A stretch of 64,000 nucleotides of DNA from Methylobacter sp015476545 (GCF_052162025.1 NZ_CP197401.1:2356001-2420000), one strand, 5' to 3'. Shown: positions 18,951 to 29,102, counted from the stretch's first letter. Program-made: numbers and translations. Notes: generated by a model from the sequence alone, not told the origin.

Positions 18951-19466
18951 TTATGGCAACAATGTTTTAACATCGACAGGCGGCGCCTCTTTTTCGGCCT
19001 GCCCCTTGTCCTTGCCGCCGACCGACATGCCGGCCACGCGGTAAAAATTGTAATCGTGATATTTGCCCGTGCCGTCGATCAATAAATGCTCTTTTTCATA
19101 CACCATGTTCTGGCGGTCGTATTCGCACATTTCGAAATCCGGCGTCAGTTGAATCGCACAGGTCGGGCAGGCTTCCTCGCAAAAGCCGCACATGATGCAA
19201 CGGGAAAAATTGATGCGGAAAAATGACGGATACCAGCGCCCGCTCTCGTCCTCGGCTTTCTGCAGCGCGATGCAGTCTACCGGACAGGCGACGGCGCACA
19301 GATTGCAGGCCACACAACGCTCCTCGCCATCCGGATCGCGCGTCAGCACAATGCGTCCCCGGTAGCGCGGATATAACTCCCGCTTCTGCTCGGGGTATTC
19401 GATCGTATCGGGCTTGGTGAAGGTGTGCTTCAAAACTTCCCATAATGTGCGTAACTGGCTGAACAT
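18951..19466 (-). CDS. nuoI: NADH-quinone oxidoreductase subunit I
   Basis: Peripheral-arm subunit carrying two [4Fe-4S] clusters (N6a, N6b). 171 residues with two ferredoxin motifs, CVACNLCAVACPVDCI and CIMCGFCEEACPTCAI. It passes electrons from NuoG towards NuoB. Confidence 0.97.
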   Translation of the reverse strand: MFSQLRTLWEVLKHTFTKPDTIEYPEQKRELYPRYRGRIVLTRDPDGEERCVACNLCAVACPVDCIALQKAEDESGRWYPSFFRINFSRCIMCGFCEEACPTCAIQLTPDFEMCEYDRQNMVYEKEHLLIDGTGKYHDYNFYRVAGMSVGGKDKGQAEKEAPPVDVKTLLP

Positions 19467-19476
19467 GATCTCCCCC

Positions 19477-20430
19477 TTATGCGCTATAAAGCGCTGCGGC
19501 GCCGGTAACGAGCAGATTCAACAAAGCTAACGGCAGCATGATTTTCCAGCCGAAGCTCATAAGCTGGTCATAGCGCGGACGCGGCAACGATCCGCGCACC
19601 AGAATAAAAAACAGGATGCCGATAGCTGTTTTTAAGCAGAACCAGACCAACGGCGGCAGCCAGGGCCCCAGCCAGCCGCCGAAGAATAATGTCACGATCA
19701 TGGCAGACGTGAGGGTAATGCCGAGATATTCGCCGACGAAAAACATGCCGAATTTCATGCCCGAGTACTCGGTATGAAAACCGGCAATCAGCTCCTGCTC
19801 GGCTTCCGGCAAATCAAACGGCGTCCGGCGGCTTTCAGCGATGGCCGCGACCATAAACACGACGAAGCCGACAAATTGGGGCAAAATGAACCAGCCGTCG
19901 CGCTGGGCCTCGACGATCTCGCGCAGGTTGAATGTACCAGACAGCATGACCACGCCCATGATGGAAATGCCCATAAATACTTCGTAGCTGACGGTCTGGG
20001 CCGCAGCACGTAAACTGCCCAATAGCGAATATTTGTTGTTGGAGGCGTAACCCGCCAGCACGACGCTGTATACGGCCAGAGACGTCAAAGCCAGAAAATA
20101 GAGCAACCCGAAATTGAAATCGATAATGCCGACGCCCGGCGCGAACGGAATCACAGCAAAACCGGTCAGCATGGTAATAAAGACAATCGTGGGCGCCAGC
20201 ACGAACACCAGTTTGTCGGCAAAAGGCGGAATCCAGTCCTCCTTGAAGAACATTTTGATCATGTCCGCCGCGACCTGAAGCAGCCCCAAGGGACCGACCC
20301 GGTTGGGCCCGAGGCGGTCCTGCCAAACAGCCAGCAGCCTGCGCTCCACCCAGATCAGTATCGCCGCCACGAAAATCGTCGACAGCAGGATGCCGATAAT
20401 ATCCGCAGCGCCGCCCAACCCCGCATTCAT
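19477..20430 (-). CDS. nuoH: NADH-quinone oxidoreductase subunit H
   Basis: Membrane subunit that forms much of the quinone tunnel and joins the arms. 317 residues from MNAGLGGAADIIG, eight or so helices, with conserved RLGPNRVGPLGLLQ and the acidic loop RTPFDLPEAEQELIAGFHTE. The frame is open to 20484, but ATG 20430 overlaps the nuoG stop by 4 bp and has a GGGAG ribosome-binding site. Confidence 0.96.
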   Translation of the reverse strand: MNAGLGGAADIIGILLSTIFVAAILIWVERRLLAVWQDRLGPNRVGPLGLLQVAADMIKMFFKEDWIPPFADKLVFVLAPTIVFITMLTGFAVIPFAPGVGIIDFNFGLLYFLALTSLAVYSVVLAGYASNNKYSLLGSLRAAAQTVSYEVFMGISIMGVVMLSGTFNLREIVEAQRDGWFILPQFVGFVVFMVAAIAESRRTPFDLPEAEQELIAGFHTEYSGMKFGMFFVGEYLGITLTSAMIVTLFFGGWLGPWLPPLVWFCLKTAIGILFFILVRGSLPRPRYDQLMSFGWKIMLPLALLNLLVTGAAALYSA

Positions 20431-23096
20431 GATGGTATCTCCCCAATCGCTTTCTTCAGTATCACATAAGCCGATTGACAACACCGCGAGGTTTCCGGGC
20501 GGCCTTCAGTTATGCCGACCAGACCGGACGGCAGGGCCGGTTCGATGCTCACAGGCAGAACTATGAATGGCCCGCCGGAAATACAGTGAATTTCTATTCT
20601 ATCGCCCGCCTGCACGCCCAGCCTTCCGGCATCCGAAGGATTCAGCGTGGCGCATGGAATAGGCGAGCGTTCAGCCACTGGCGGCGAGTGCAAGCTCAAC
20701 TCTTCGCTGCCGAAAATATGCGGCAACAGTACAATGCGCCACTGGCCATTTATCGGCTTGAAAGGCTCGGGAATATTTTTGAACCAGTCACGCCCTCCTG
20801 AGGGTTCAATCAGCCTGACGCCGTAATCGCCGTCGCGCAAATGCCCCCCGATCTCATCCTGAAACTTGCTGATCGCCTGATTGGAATTCCAACCGGGCGC
20901 CCAGATAACCGGCTCCAGAGCGGCGGGCACGTCGGCTTTCGCGCCTTCCATCGAAAACGCGAAGGGCGTTTCCGGATCAGCCGGCTGCCTTGGCTCGCTA
21001 ACATTGATGTGAGCCCGCATGGCTGTGCGGCCGCTGTAACGATGAGGCTGGCGGGGAATCTTCATGCCGTCGACTTTAAAGCTCGCGCCGGGTGCCGCTT
21101 CAGTGATCGCTGCAAGCACCGGAAAAGTTTTCGCGCAAGCGGCGGTCAGTGCGTCAAAGGTCAAGCCTTCCATGCCGGCCGACAGCCATTGCCAACTGCT
21201 TCGCACAGGCTCCGGCGCAGGGTAAACCTGGAAATAACGTTGCGCCCTGCCTTCATTATTGACTACTGTGCCGTCGGACTCGGCAAACGTAGCGGCAGGC
21301 AACAGCAATGAGGCTTTTTCTGCTGTTCTGCTGTACAGACAGTCGATGACGCCTACTCGTTGTGCCGCCTGCAGAAACGCATCAACATCCCGGACTGGAG
21401 CGCGCCGGTAGAGATCGTTCTCAAGAATAATCACGCGGCCGACCTCATGGACCCGCTCGAAAGCCTGCCGTAAGCGTTTTCCACCCATCATGACAAGCCC
21501 CAGGCTGTTGCTTTCGGGCACCGTGAAAGTCAATTGCCTGTCTTGTGCCGGCAGCGCCTTGGCCACGTTGTAGGCGGCCTCAATGACGGCAAGGCTGGCG
21601 CTGACGGTTCCCGACACCACTAATGGCCGTTTGGCCTGTTTCAGACTATCGGCGATAATGGCGGCCAGCGCACGAACATCATCCGGTAACCCGGCAGGTT
21701 CAGACGCTTGGGGATTAAGATTATGCGCAATGGCAAATCCCAGCCTGGCAATGTCTTCCGGACTGCCCCGGTAAGTGGCCGTGGCAGCGTCATCCAGGCG
21801 CGTTGCGCAAACGCTGGCGATAAACAGCGGGCTGCGGTGGTCTATCTGCTGTTCTCTGACGGGCTTATCCAGCCAAGTCGCTATTTTCAGGTTCCTGGCC
21901 TGATCGAATGCAGCATTACGCACCGATTGGCGCAACGACAACGCCAACCTGGGCGCGCTATGGGTCACGTCCTCGCCCAGAATCAGCACGGCATCGGCTT
22001 GCTCAACCTCCCGCAATGAAGGAGAACGAATGCCGCCGTTGCATAAAATATCGACGATCGCCTCAAGCAGCGACTGCTCAGTATCGTCCAGGCCGAGAAA
22101 GAAGTTTTTCTCGCCCACCCGACTGCGTAGGGCAAAATTGGCTTCCAGCGAGGCGCGCGGCGAGCCGATGCCGATCGTCGTATCGGTCAGCCAATCGCGA
22201 AGCTTCTGCTCCGCTTCCTCGGCCGTGATATCCATCCGGTCATGGATGCGCGGCTTTAAAATGCGTTCGGAGCTGTTGACGAAGCCGTAGCCGAAGCGCC
22301 CCCGGTCACAGAGGAAATAACCGTTGATCTCGCCGTTATAGCGATTGACGATGCGCCTGAGCTCGCCGTAACGCTCGCCGGGCGAGGTATTGCAGCCCAA
22401 GCCGCAATGCACGCACACTGACGGTGCCGTTTGTAGATCCCATTTGCGCGTGTAATGCTCGCTGAAGGTCCGGTCGGTGAAAACGCCGGTCGGGCAGACT
22501 TCGACCAGGTTGCCGCTGAATTCGTTTTCCAGCGTTCCATCCTCGAAGCGGCCGAAATAGACGTTGTTGTGTATGCCGAAAACCTGCAAATCCCTGCCGC
22601 CAGCGTACTCATCGTAAAAGCGCACGCAGCGGTAACAGGCAATGCAGCGGTTCATTTCATGGTTGATGAACGGGCCGAGATACTGGTTTTTATGCGTGCG
22701 CTTCCTGCCGCGATAACGGCGCACCGCATGGCCTGACATCAGCGTCATGTCCTGCAGATGGCATTCGCCGCCTTCCTCACACACGGGACAGTCATGCGGA
22801 TGATTGGTCATCAGCAGTTCGATATTGTCCTTGCGGAATTGCTTTGCCTGCTCGGTCTGGAGAGAAATACGCATGCCGTCCGTCACAGGTGTCATGCACG
22901 CCATCACAAGACGTCCTCGCTGGTCTTCCGGATTTTGGTATTGCATTACTGCGCATTGTCGGCAGGCGCCTACCGAACCCAGAGCCGGATGCCAGCAAAA
23001 ATAGGTCAGATCAAGGCCCAGGTTAAGGCAAACCGGCAACAGGCTTTCGCCGGCCTCCGCCTGATATTGCACGCCGTCGATTTCAATGGTGGCCAT
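20427..23096 (-). CDS. nuoG: NADH-quinone oxidoreductase subunit G
   Basis: Largest peripheral subunit, 889 residues, carrying the electron chain from NuoF. N-terminal [2Fe-2S] ferredoxin with CWHPALGSVGACRQCAV, HxxxCxxC-type segment HPHDCPVCEEGGECHLQD, [4Fe-4S] segment RCIACYRCVRFYDEYAG, and the N7-type CVHCGLGCNTSPG leading a molybdopterin-oxidoreductase-like domain without a cofactor role. The C-terminal domain ends in LPSGLVGITEGRPE. Start 23096, 45 bp after the nuoF stop. Confidence 0.96.
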   Translation of the reverse strand: MATIEIDGVQYQAEAGESLLPVCLNLGLDLTYFCWHPALGSVGACRQCAVMQYQNPEDQRGRLVMACMTPVTDGMRISLQTEQAKQFRKDNIELLMTNHPHDCPVCEEGGECHLQDMTLMSGHAVRRYRGRKRTHKNQYLGPFINHEMNRCIACYRCVRFYDEYAGGRDLQVFGIHNNVYFGRFEDGTLENEFSGNLVEVCPTGVFTDRTFSEHYTRKWDLQTAPSVCVHCGLGCNTSPGERYGELRRIVNRYNGEINGYFLCDRGRFGYGFVNSSERILKPRIHDRMDITAEEAEQKLRDWLTDTTIGIGSPRASLEANFALRSRVGEKNFFLGLDDTEQSLLEAIVDILCNGGIRSPSLREVEQADAVLILGEDVTHSAPRLALSLRQSVRNAAFDQARNLKIATWLDKPVREQQIDHRSPLFIASVCATRLDDAATATYRGSPEDIARLGFAIAHNLNPQASEPAGLPDDVRALAAIIADSLKQAKRPLVVSGTVSASLAVIEAAYNVAKALPAQDRQLTFTVPESNSLGLVMMGGKRLRQAFERVHEVGRVIILENDLYRRAPVRDVDAFLQAAQRVGVIDCLYSRTAEKASLLLPAATFAESDGTVVNNEGRAQRYFQVYPAPEPVRSSWQWLSAGMEGLTFDALTAACAKTFPVLAAITEAAPGASFKVDGMKIPRQPHRYSGRTAMRAHINVSEPRQPADPETPFAFSMEGAKADVPAALEPVIWAPGWNSNQAISKFQDEIGGHLRDGDYGVRLIEPSGGRDWFKNIPEPFKPINGQWRIVLLPHIFGSEELSLHSPPVAERSPIPCATLNPSDAGRLGVQAGDRIEIHCISGGPFIVLPVSIEPALPSGLVGITEGRPETSRCCQSAYVILKKAIGEIPS

Positions 23097-23141
23097 CAGC
23101 CTCTCCTTTCCTTGATTAAGTCGATATGCATCCGCTCTCCC

Positions 23142-24437
23142 TCATGTCAGCCTTTTCATTAAGGGAGGAGGCGCAACACCCGCGATGTAATGCTCAAAAT
23201 CCCTGCGGAAAAATTTCAGTGCGCTTTGCAACGGTTCCATAGCGCCCGGCGCCAATGCGCAGAATGTATTGCCCAGCGCCATCATACCCGTGAGCCTCGA
23301 CAGGGTATCGAGGTCCTCCATATGTCCGCGCCCCTCGATAATATCTTGCAGCAATGCGACCGTCCATGGCAGTCCATCCCGGCAAGGCGTGCACCAGCCG
23401 CAGGATTCCTGCGCAAAAAACCGTTCCAGATTCAGCACCATCTTCACCGGACAGGTCTTGTCATCGAGAACGATCATAGTGCCGGTGCCCATACGGCTGC
23501 CGACTTTTGCAACAGCATCGTAATCCATACGCACGTCCAGGTGTTCGGGCAATAGAAAATCGGTCGACGCACCGCCCGGCAGGAAGGCGCGCAATGAGTA
23601 TCCGTCTCGCATGCCGCCCGCATGCTCTTCGATGATTTCCCGGATGGGCGTTCCCATGGGCAGTTCCCACAATCCCGGCCGCCTGACCCGGCCGCTGACG
23701 CCGAACAGCTTCGTGCCTTGATCGGCGCCCAGCCCCAGCCCTTTATACCAGTTCACCCCGTTGCGGAGGATATGAGGCACATTGCACAGGGTTTCGACAT
23801 TATTGACGACGGTTGGCTTGCCCCAAAGTCCGCTGACCACGGCAAACGGCGGTTTGGTGCGAGGATGGGCGCGTTTTCCTTCCAATGAATTGATCAGCGC
23901 CGTTTCCTCACCGCAGATATAGCGCCCGGCGCTGGTATGCAGATGAATGTCCAGGCTGAAATCCGAGTTCATTATGCGCTCGCCCAAATAGCCCTTGGCG
24001 CGTGCTTCCTGCAGCGCTTGTTCAAGACGACGCGCGGCCAGGTGATATTCTGCGCGCAGGAAGATATAAGCGGTCCGGGCCTGGATGGCGTAAGCGGCAA
24101 TAATCATGCCTTCGATTAACTGATGCGGATCTCTCTCCAGCAGAAACCGATCTTTGAATGTGCCCGGTTCCATTTCGTCGCCGTTGGCGATCAGATAATG
24201 TGTTTGACGCGCGTCATCCATGGGCATAAGGCTCCACTTGACCCCGGCCGGAAATCCCGAACCGCCCCGACCTCTGAGCCCGGCGTCCTTGACCCACTGC
24301 TGCACCTCTTTCGGTTGCAGTTCCGAGAGCGCCCTGCGCAGGCCTTGGTAGCCGCCGGTACTTTCGTAATCCGCCAGCATGGCAAAGACGCGATCCGGTT
24401 GAATGTTCTGGGTTAGCGGCCTGCTCATGTTTTCCAT
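23142..24437 (-). CDS. nuoF: NADH-quinone oxidoreductase subunit F
   Basis: NADH- and FMN-binding subunit with [4Fe-4S] N3. 431 residues from MENMSRPLTQ. NADH site GLRGRGGSGFPAGVKW, FMN site YICGEETALINSLEGKRAHP, and cluster motif ESCGWCTPCRDGLPW. A longer open frame reaches back into nuoE; the start at 24437, 4 bp after the nuoE stop, is the plausible one. Confidence 0.96.
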   Translation of the reverse strand: MENMSRPLTQNIQPDRVFAMLADYESTGGYQGLRRALSELQPKEVQQWVKDAGLRGRGGSGFPAGVKWSLMPMDDARQTHYLIANGDEMEPGTFKDRFLLERDPHQLIEGMIIAAYAIQARTAYIFLRAEYHLAARRLEQALQEARAKGYLGERIMNSDFSLDIHLHTSAGRYICGEETALINSLEGKRAHPRTKPPFAVVSGLWGKPTVVNNVETLCNVPHILRNGVNWYKGLGLGADQGTKLFGVSGRVRRPGLWELPMGTPIREIIEEHAGGMRDGYSLRAFLPGGASTDFLLPEHLDVRMDYDAVAKVGSRMGTGTMIVLDDKTCPVKMVLNLERFFAQESCGWCTPCRDGLPWTVALLQDIIEGRGHMEDLDTLSRLTGMMALGNTFCALAPGAMEPLQSALKFFRRDFEHYIAGVAPPPLMKRLT

Positions 24438-24441
24438 GACG

Positions 24442-24918
24442 TCACCTGCCCAGAATCTTGTCAACGCTATCATCCGTGACATCGAGCCGGAGCTGATCGC
24501 CGACCAACATGACCGGCGCATGATCGCAGGCGCCCAGGCAGACGATCGGCAATACCGTATACTCGCCATCCGCTGACATCTCGCCCGGATCGACGTTCAA
24601 AAGCCGGCACAGGCGGTCTTGAACCTGCTCGGCACCCATTATCCAGCAGCTGACGCTGTCGCAGTAATGAATAACCGTCTTGCCCACGGGCTGGCGGTAA
24701 ATAAGATTATAAAAAGTCGCCACGGCCTCCAGCTGCGCCGGCGATATGTCCAGCAGTTCCGCCACGGCCACCAGGCATTCATCCGAGACCCACTGCCGAT
24801 ACTTCTGCACGATTTTCAGCGCTTCGATGGAGGCGGCCGCCTTGTCCGCATAATGCGCCATTTCGGCGGTTATCTCCTCTATTTCAAGCGTGGTTAGCAC
24901 AGCGGATTTCTCGGTCAT
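24442..24918 (-). CDS. nuoE: NADH-quinone oxidoreductase subunit E
   Basis: 158-residue thioredoxin-like subunit with [2Fe-2S] N1a. Ligands appear in HYCDSVSCWIMG (two cysteines) and CLGACDHAPVMLV (two cysteines). The N-terminal helical part contains LEAVATFYNLIYRQPVG, typical of the family. Confidence 0.95.
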   Translation of the reverse strand: MTEKSAVLTTLEIEEITAEMAHYADKAAASIEALKIVQKYRQWVSDECLVAVAELLDISPAQLEAVATFYNLIYRQPVGKTVIHYCDSVSCWIMGAEQVQDRLCRLLNVDPGEMSADGEYTVLPIVCLGACDHAPVMLVGDQLRLDVTDDSVDKILGR

Positions 24919-24919
24919 G

Positions 24920-26662
24920 TCAGCGGTCCACGTCAGCCATTACAAAATCGATGCTGGCCAATATCGCAATCAAGTCGGCAATCATCAGTCCCCGGCACAT
25001 CATCGGGATCATCTGCAAATGCGGGAAAGACGGCGTGCGGATGCGCGTGCGATAAGACATCGTGCCGCTGTCGCTGGTCAGGTAGTAACCGTTGAGGCCT
25101 TTGGTGGCTTCGACCGTCACGCAAGCCTCGCCTGCCGGTATTACTGGCCCCCAGCTGACATTAAGAAAATGGTCGATCAGGGTTTCTATGTCATGCAGGG
25201 TACGCGCTTTGGACGGCGGCGTGGTCAGCGGATGGTCGGCCTTATGAGGACCTTCCGGCATGTTATTCAAACATTGCTCAATGATACGGACACTCTGGCG
25301 CATTTCTTCGATGCGCACGGCGCAGCGGTCATAGCAATCGCCGTGTTGCGCTGTCGGGATCTCGAACTCGTAGTTCTCATAGCCTGAATAAGGGCGCGCC
25401 TTGCGATAATCCCAGGCAAAACCCGTCGCGCGCAGGCTCGGCCCGGTCGCGCTCCAGTCAATGGCTTCGGCTGTATTGTAAACTCCAACGCCCTGAGTGC
25501 GCCGCTTTATGGTGCTGTTGTTCATGACCATTTTGTCATACTGATCAAGCCGTGCCGGGAAATAATCGATAAATTCCCGCACCAGCCTGTCCCAGCCGAT
25601 AGGCAAATCCATGGCCACGCCGCCGATACGGAAATAACTGGAATGCATGCGTGCGCCGCTGATCGCTTCCATAATGTCGAACACTTTCTCGCGATCGATA
25701 AACATGTAAAAAATCGGCGACATCTGACCGATGTCCTGAGCAAACGTGCCATAAAACAGCAGATGACTAGCCAAGCGATAAAATTCGGCAACCATGACGC
25801 GGATGACTTGAGCACGTTCCGGTACTTCTATTCCGGCCAGCCGCTCCACGGCCATTACGTAGGGAAAATTGTTCATGGAACCGCCCAGATAATCCACGCG
25901 GTCGGTATAAGGGATATAGGTGTGCCATGACTGGCGCTCGCCCATTTTTTCCGCCCCGCGGTGATGATAGCCGATATCGGGCACGGCATCGACGATTTCC
26001 TCGCCGTCCAGCTGCAGAGCGACACGGAAAACCCCATGTGCGCTCGGGTGATTGGGCCCGAGGTTAAGGAACAGGAAATCACTGTCCACGCCATGACGTA
26101 TCATGCCCCATTCCTCGGGCACGAAGCGCAACGCTTCCTGTTCTTTTGCCTCGCGTTCGTCAGACAGACTATAAGGCTCCATTTCCGTTGCGCGGGCCGG
26201 ATGGTCCTTGCGCAGTGGATGCCCTGCCCAGGTCGGCGGCATCAGGATGCGCCGGAGATTGGGATGGCCTTCAAAAACGATGCCGAACATGTCCCATACC
26301 TCACGCTCATACCAGTTGGCCGAAGGCCAGATGTCGGTGATGGACGGCAGGGACAAGCTGTCCTCCAACAAGGCCACCTTAAGACGCATATCCTCATTGC
26401 GATCAAAGGACAACAGATGATAAACAACCGTATAGGCGCTGGCCGGCAATCCCTGCCGTCGCGTGCGCTGCCGCTCGTCCATGGCCGTCAGGTCGAACAG
26501 CATGGCATAGCCGGAAGCCGCTTCTTTTTTCAGAAATCTGAGGAAATCGCGGATGCGCGCTCTGTCGACCCAAAGCGTAGGGATGTTGTCGGCTGTCGGC
26601 TGGAGGACGAAAGCGTCCTCGCCGAACCGGGCAGACAGTTCGCGCACGATCTGGTCAGACAT
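24920..26662 (-). CDS. nuoCD: NADH-quinone oxidoreductase fused subunit C/D
   Basis: A 580-residue fusion as in enterobacteria. The N-terminal 180 residues are NuoC (WYEREVWDMFGIVFEGHPNL, RILMPPTWAGHPLRKDHP). The rest is NuoD, with LNLGPNHPSAHGVFRVALQL near the quinone site and DIGYHHRGAEKMGERQSWH. It ends with a domain-typical IDFVMADVDR. It overlaps nuoB by 8 bp and abuts nuoE. Confidence 0.97.
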   Translation of the reverse strand: MSDQIVRELSARFGEDAFVLQPTADNIPTLWVDRARIRDFLRFLKKEAASGYAMLFDLTAMDERQRTRRQGLPASAYTVVYHLLSFDRNEDMRLKVALLEDSLSLPSITDIWPSANWYEREVWDMFGIVFEGHPNLRRILMPPTWAGHPLRKDHPARATEMEPYSLSDEREAKEQEALRFVPEEWGMIRHGVDSDFLFLNLGPNHPSAHGVFRVALQLDGEEIVDAVPDIGYHHRGAEKMGERQSWHTYIPYTDRVDYLGGSMNNFPYVMAVERLAGIEVPERAQVIRVMVAEFYRLASHLLFYGTFAQDIGQMSPIFYMFIDREKVFDIMEAISGARMHSSYFRIGGVAMDLPIGWDRLVREFIDYFPARLDQYDKMVMNNSTIKRRTQGVGVYNTAEAIDWSATGPSLRATGFAWDYRKARPYSGYENYEFEIPTAQHGDCYDRCAVRIEEMRQSVRIIEQCLNNMPEGPHKADHPLTTPPSKARTLHDIETLIDHFLNVSWGPVIPAGEACVTVEATKGLNGYYLTSDSGTMSYRTRIRTPSFPHLQMIPMMCRGLMIADLIAILASIDFVMADVDR

Positions 26663-27293
26663 GATCCGGCCCTCTCAACTCTCTGGCGCGCATTCTTTCT
26701 TCCGTCAACAAATCGCGGAAGCTGGGCTTGGGCGCCTTGAGCACTGCCTGATCGCCGACCACCCAGCTCAACGGCCGCCTTTCCTGGCCGATGGCTTGCT
26801 GCAGCAGCATCAGGCCCTGCAGCAAGGCTTCCGGGCGCGGCGGACAGCCCGGCACATAGACATCGACCGGCAGAAACTTGTCCACACCCTGTACGACGCT
26901 GTAAATGTCGTACATGCCGCCTGAATTGGCGCAGGAGCCCATGGAAATGACCCAGCGCGGCTCCAATAGCTGGTCATAGAGGCGCTTGATGACCGGAGCC
27001 ATCTTGCGGAAAACTGTGCCCGAAATAACGATCAAATCTGCCTGTCTTGGCGAGCCTCGGATAACCTCGGAGCCGAAACGGGCAATGTCGTGCCGACTCG
27101 TGAAGGCCGTCGCCATTTCCACATAGCAGCAGGAAAGCCCAAAATTAAACGGCCAGACGGAATTGGCCTGTCCCCAGGCTACCATATCTTCAAGTTTGGC
27201 CATAAAGAAATTGCGGCGTAGCGCCTCTTCATAGGTTTGTTGCCCCGGTCTTGGTGCTGTATCGTTCTCGGCTTTGCTCAGATGCCAGTGCAT
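26655..27293 (-). CDS. nuoB: NADH-quinone oxidoreductase subunit B
   Basis: Carries the terminal [4Fe-4S] cluster N2, the donor to quinone. 212 residues with the tandem cysteines in NFGLSCCYVEMATAFTSRHD, then MGSCANSGGMYD and VPGCPPRPEALL. It has an N-terminal extension of about 25 residues relative to short homologues. Start 27293, three bases after the nuoA stop. Confidence 0.97.
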   Translation of the reverse strand: MHWHLSKAENDTAPRPGQQTYEEALRRNFFMAKLEDMVAWGQANSVWPFNFGLSCCYVEMATAFTSRHDIARFGSEVIRGSPRQADLIVISGTVFRKMAPVIKRLYDQLLEPRWVISMGSCANSGGMYDIYSVVQGVDKFLPVDVYVPGCPPRPEALLQGLMLLQQAIGQERRPLSWVVGDQAVLKAPKPSFRDLLTEERMRARELRGPDHV

Positions 27294-27296
27294 GAT

Positions 27297-27719
27297 TTAC
27301 TCCCTTAGCCCGGTTTTTTGAATATCAATGCGCTGCCGCCGCGTGCGCCAATCAAGTGCGCCAACAGCCCAGAGATAGGCCAGCGCCGCCAACAATACGA
27401 CTATGAAAATCAATGCTTCGATAAAGCCTGTCCAACCGGATTCGCGCAAAGCCACGGACCAGGCGAACAGAAATACTGATTCCATATCGAAAATCACGAA
27501 AAAGATGGCAAGTAGGTAAAACTGAATGGAGAAGCGGACATGAACATCGCCCGCCGGCACGATGCCCGATTCAAACTGTTCGTCGGTATCCCTGTTGGCT
27601 CTGTGCCGCTGTCCCAGAAAATAAGCGCCACCGAGCATAACGCCAGTCGCCGCCAGCACAGCTACAAAATAGATGATGAGAGGAAGAAGATCGCTGGCAA
27701 GAGTGGCTTCAATGTTCAT
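27297..27719 (-). CDS. nuoA: NADH-quinone oxidoreductase subunit A
   Basis: Small membrane subunit with three helices, 140 residues. Conserved segments QFESGIVPAGDVHVRFSIQF and FYLLAIFFVIFDMESVFLF. A TTG start at 27734 is possible, but ATG 27719 with an AGAGG site 6 bp upstream is preferred. First gene of the 13-gene nuo operon. Confidence 0.95.
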   Translation of the reverse strand: MNIEATLASDLLPLIIYFVAVLAATGVMLGGAYFLGQRHRANRDTDEQFESGIVPAGDVHVRFSIQFYLLAIFFVIFDMESVFLFAWSVALRESGWTGFIEALIFIVVLLAALAYLWAVGALDWRTRRQRIDIQKTGLRE

Positions 27720-28350
27720 CAATGCCTCTGTCAATCAATAAACTAAAAGGTGTGATGCCTCAGTAAATTCAACAAACATCGACATCCGATGATCATTCAT
27801 GCTCCTTGCATGAATTAAGAGTTGAAAAAAAATTAATGGTTCAAATTGACATTGAAACCTCGTACGACAATTACAGACTATCCAAATACCAGTACCGCTT
27901 ATGCACTTCGGCTGGCAATTGGTTTGAATAAAATGCCTCAACACTGGAACGGCTGAAGGTCAGGAGCTAGATCATATTCGAGCGCACTAAGGTAGTGGAA
28001 GCCTTCTTCGAAGCGCAAAAGCGAGAAAGTCAGTGGGCTGCCGGATTTCTTCATCGGTGCCCGTACCGCCGTTTGGCTATCCTGTACGGCAAGGATTAGT
28101 TCAGCATTTACTTTCTCAGCATGGGTTTGATATTGCCTGAATTTACCAGTGGGCTGAACTAGCGTAAACCTCAAGGAGGCCCGGGGCTAATGTCTAACCT
28201 ATGGAGCGCCAATCATCAGATAACGCAATTCAGACGAAACTGGACCAATGCGCTAACTGGCAGCAGGCACAATCTAAACATCCTATTGAAGACCACAGGC
28301 GGCTGAGTGAACACGTATTACCAAAATACGAAAACATAAAATTGATAATT
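27720..28350. other. Intergenic region upstream of nuoA, no confident gene
   Basis: About 630 bp with small open frames only (78 codons at 27938-28174 minus, 65 at 28201-28398 plus). Neither shows a known domain, and the second runs into the antisense of the downstream gene. It should hold the nuo promoter; no clear -35/-10 pair was picked out. Confidence 0.4.
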
Positions 28351-29064
28351 TCAATTCCACTTCTTGAGTTTCTTCCGAGCCGTCCCGAAGTTGCCTAATT
28401 GATAAACGGATAATCTGTCTGGAGAGAACGTAATTACATCAAAAGGTTGGGTGAGCATTTCCTTCAGATGGTCCGTAGAGGCGAGCCCAATGGTAATATG
28501 TGGATTGAAATTCTTGCCTGTCTGTTTCGGAATAAATGTCGCAACGTAATCTATGGTTGACTGGTTAATGTCATGTTCTTCTGGCGTTGTAAAAAATGCC
28601 GTAGCGGATCCTGTTTTCACAGTAAAAGGAGTAACTACATTGATCAGTTTCTGTTGCAACTTTAGGAGATCGTCTGTTGGCTCGAGGACAATACTCGCAA
28701 GCCCCAAATTTTTCCAGGAAGAATAATGGTACTTGAATGCCTTCAGCTTCCAGTTCCCCACTTTCTCGGTGGTCAGGATTTCTCCAACTGCCGCATAGAT
28801 TTTTTCGAGGTCTGCTGTGCGAACATACCTTTGCAAAATCGTGATATGTGGTCTGTGGGAAGCGTCTAAAGCGAATCCCTTCGGGTAGTCATCAAGCAAG
28901 CTGGCATTGGCTGCCTCCGCATACTGAGACATTGCAGCATCCGGCTCAAGTGCAATGTTGATGGCTGTGATTGGACTCTGTTTTTCGCCAGCTGTTGCAA
29001 TATGGCCGAACAGTGTTCCTAAGCAAATGTCGAGTACAGCAAGAACCTTCATATACCTCAGCAT
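28351..29064 (-). CDS. Secreted 2H-phosphoesterase (2'-5' RNA ligase-like) protein
   Basis: A 237-residue protein starting MLRYMKVLAVLDICLGTLFG, a signal-peptide-like N-terminus. It carries two HxT motifs, RPHITILQRYV and NPHITIGLASTD, about 140 residues apart, the defining pair of the 2H phosphoesterase superfamily. The frame is open to 29133, but the ATG at 29064 gives the signal peptide. Family members hydrolyse cyclic nucleotide or RNA phosphodiesters in the cytoplasm, so export is unusual. It stands alone between nuo and rrn. The substrate cannot be told. Confidence 0.7.
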   Translation of the reverse strand: MLRYMKVLAVLDICLGTLFGHIATAGEKQSPITAINIALEPDAAMSQYAEAANASLLDDYPKGFALDASHRPHITILQRYVRTADLEKIYAAVGEILTTEKVGNWKLKAFKYHYSSWKNLGLASIVLEPTDDLLKLQQKLINVVTPFTVKTGSATAFFTTPEEHDINQSTIDYVATFIPKQTGKNFNPHITIGLASTDHLKEMLTQPFDVITFSPDRLSVYQLGNFGTARKKLKKWN

Positions 29065-29102
29065 AATCTTTTCCTGTTGAAAATTAACATTCGTGAGAAT
29101 AT

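Noticed and set aside
27938..28398. Two small open frames upstream of nuoA (78 and 65 codons)
   Set aside because: No domains or good start signals; the second overlaps the antisense of the phosphoesterase gene.
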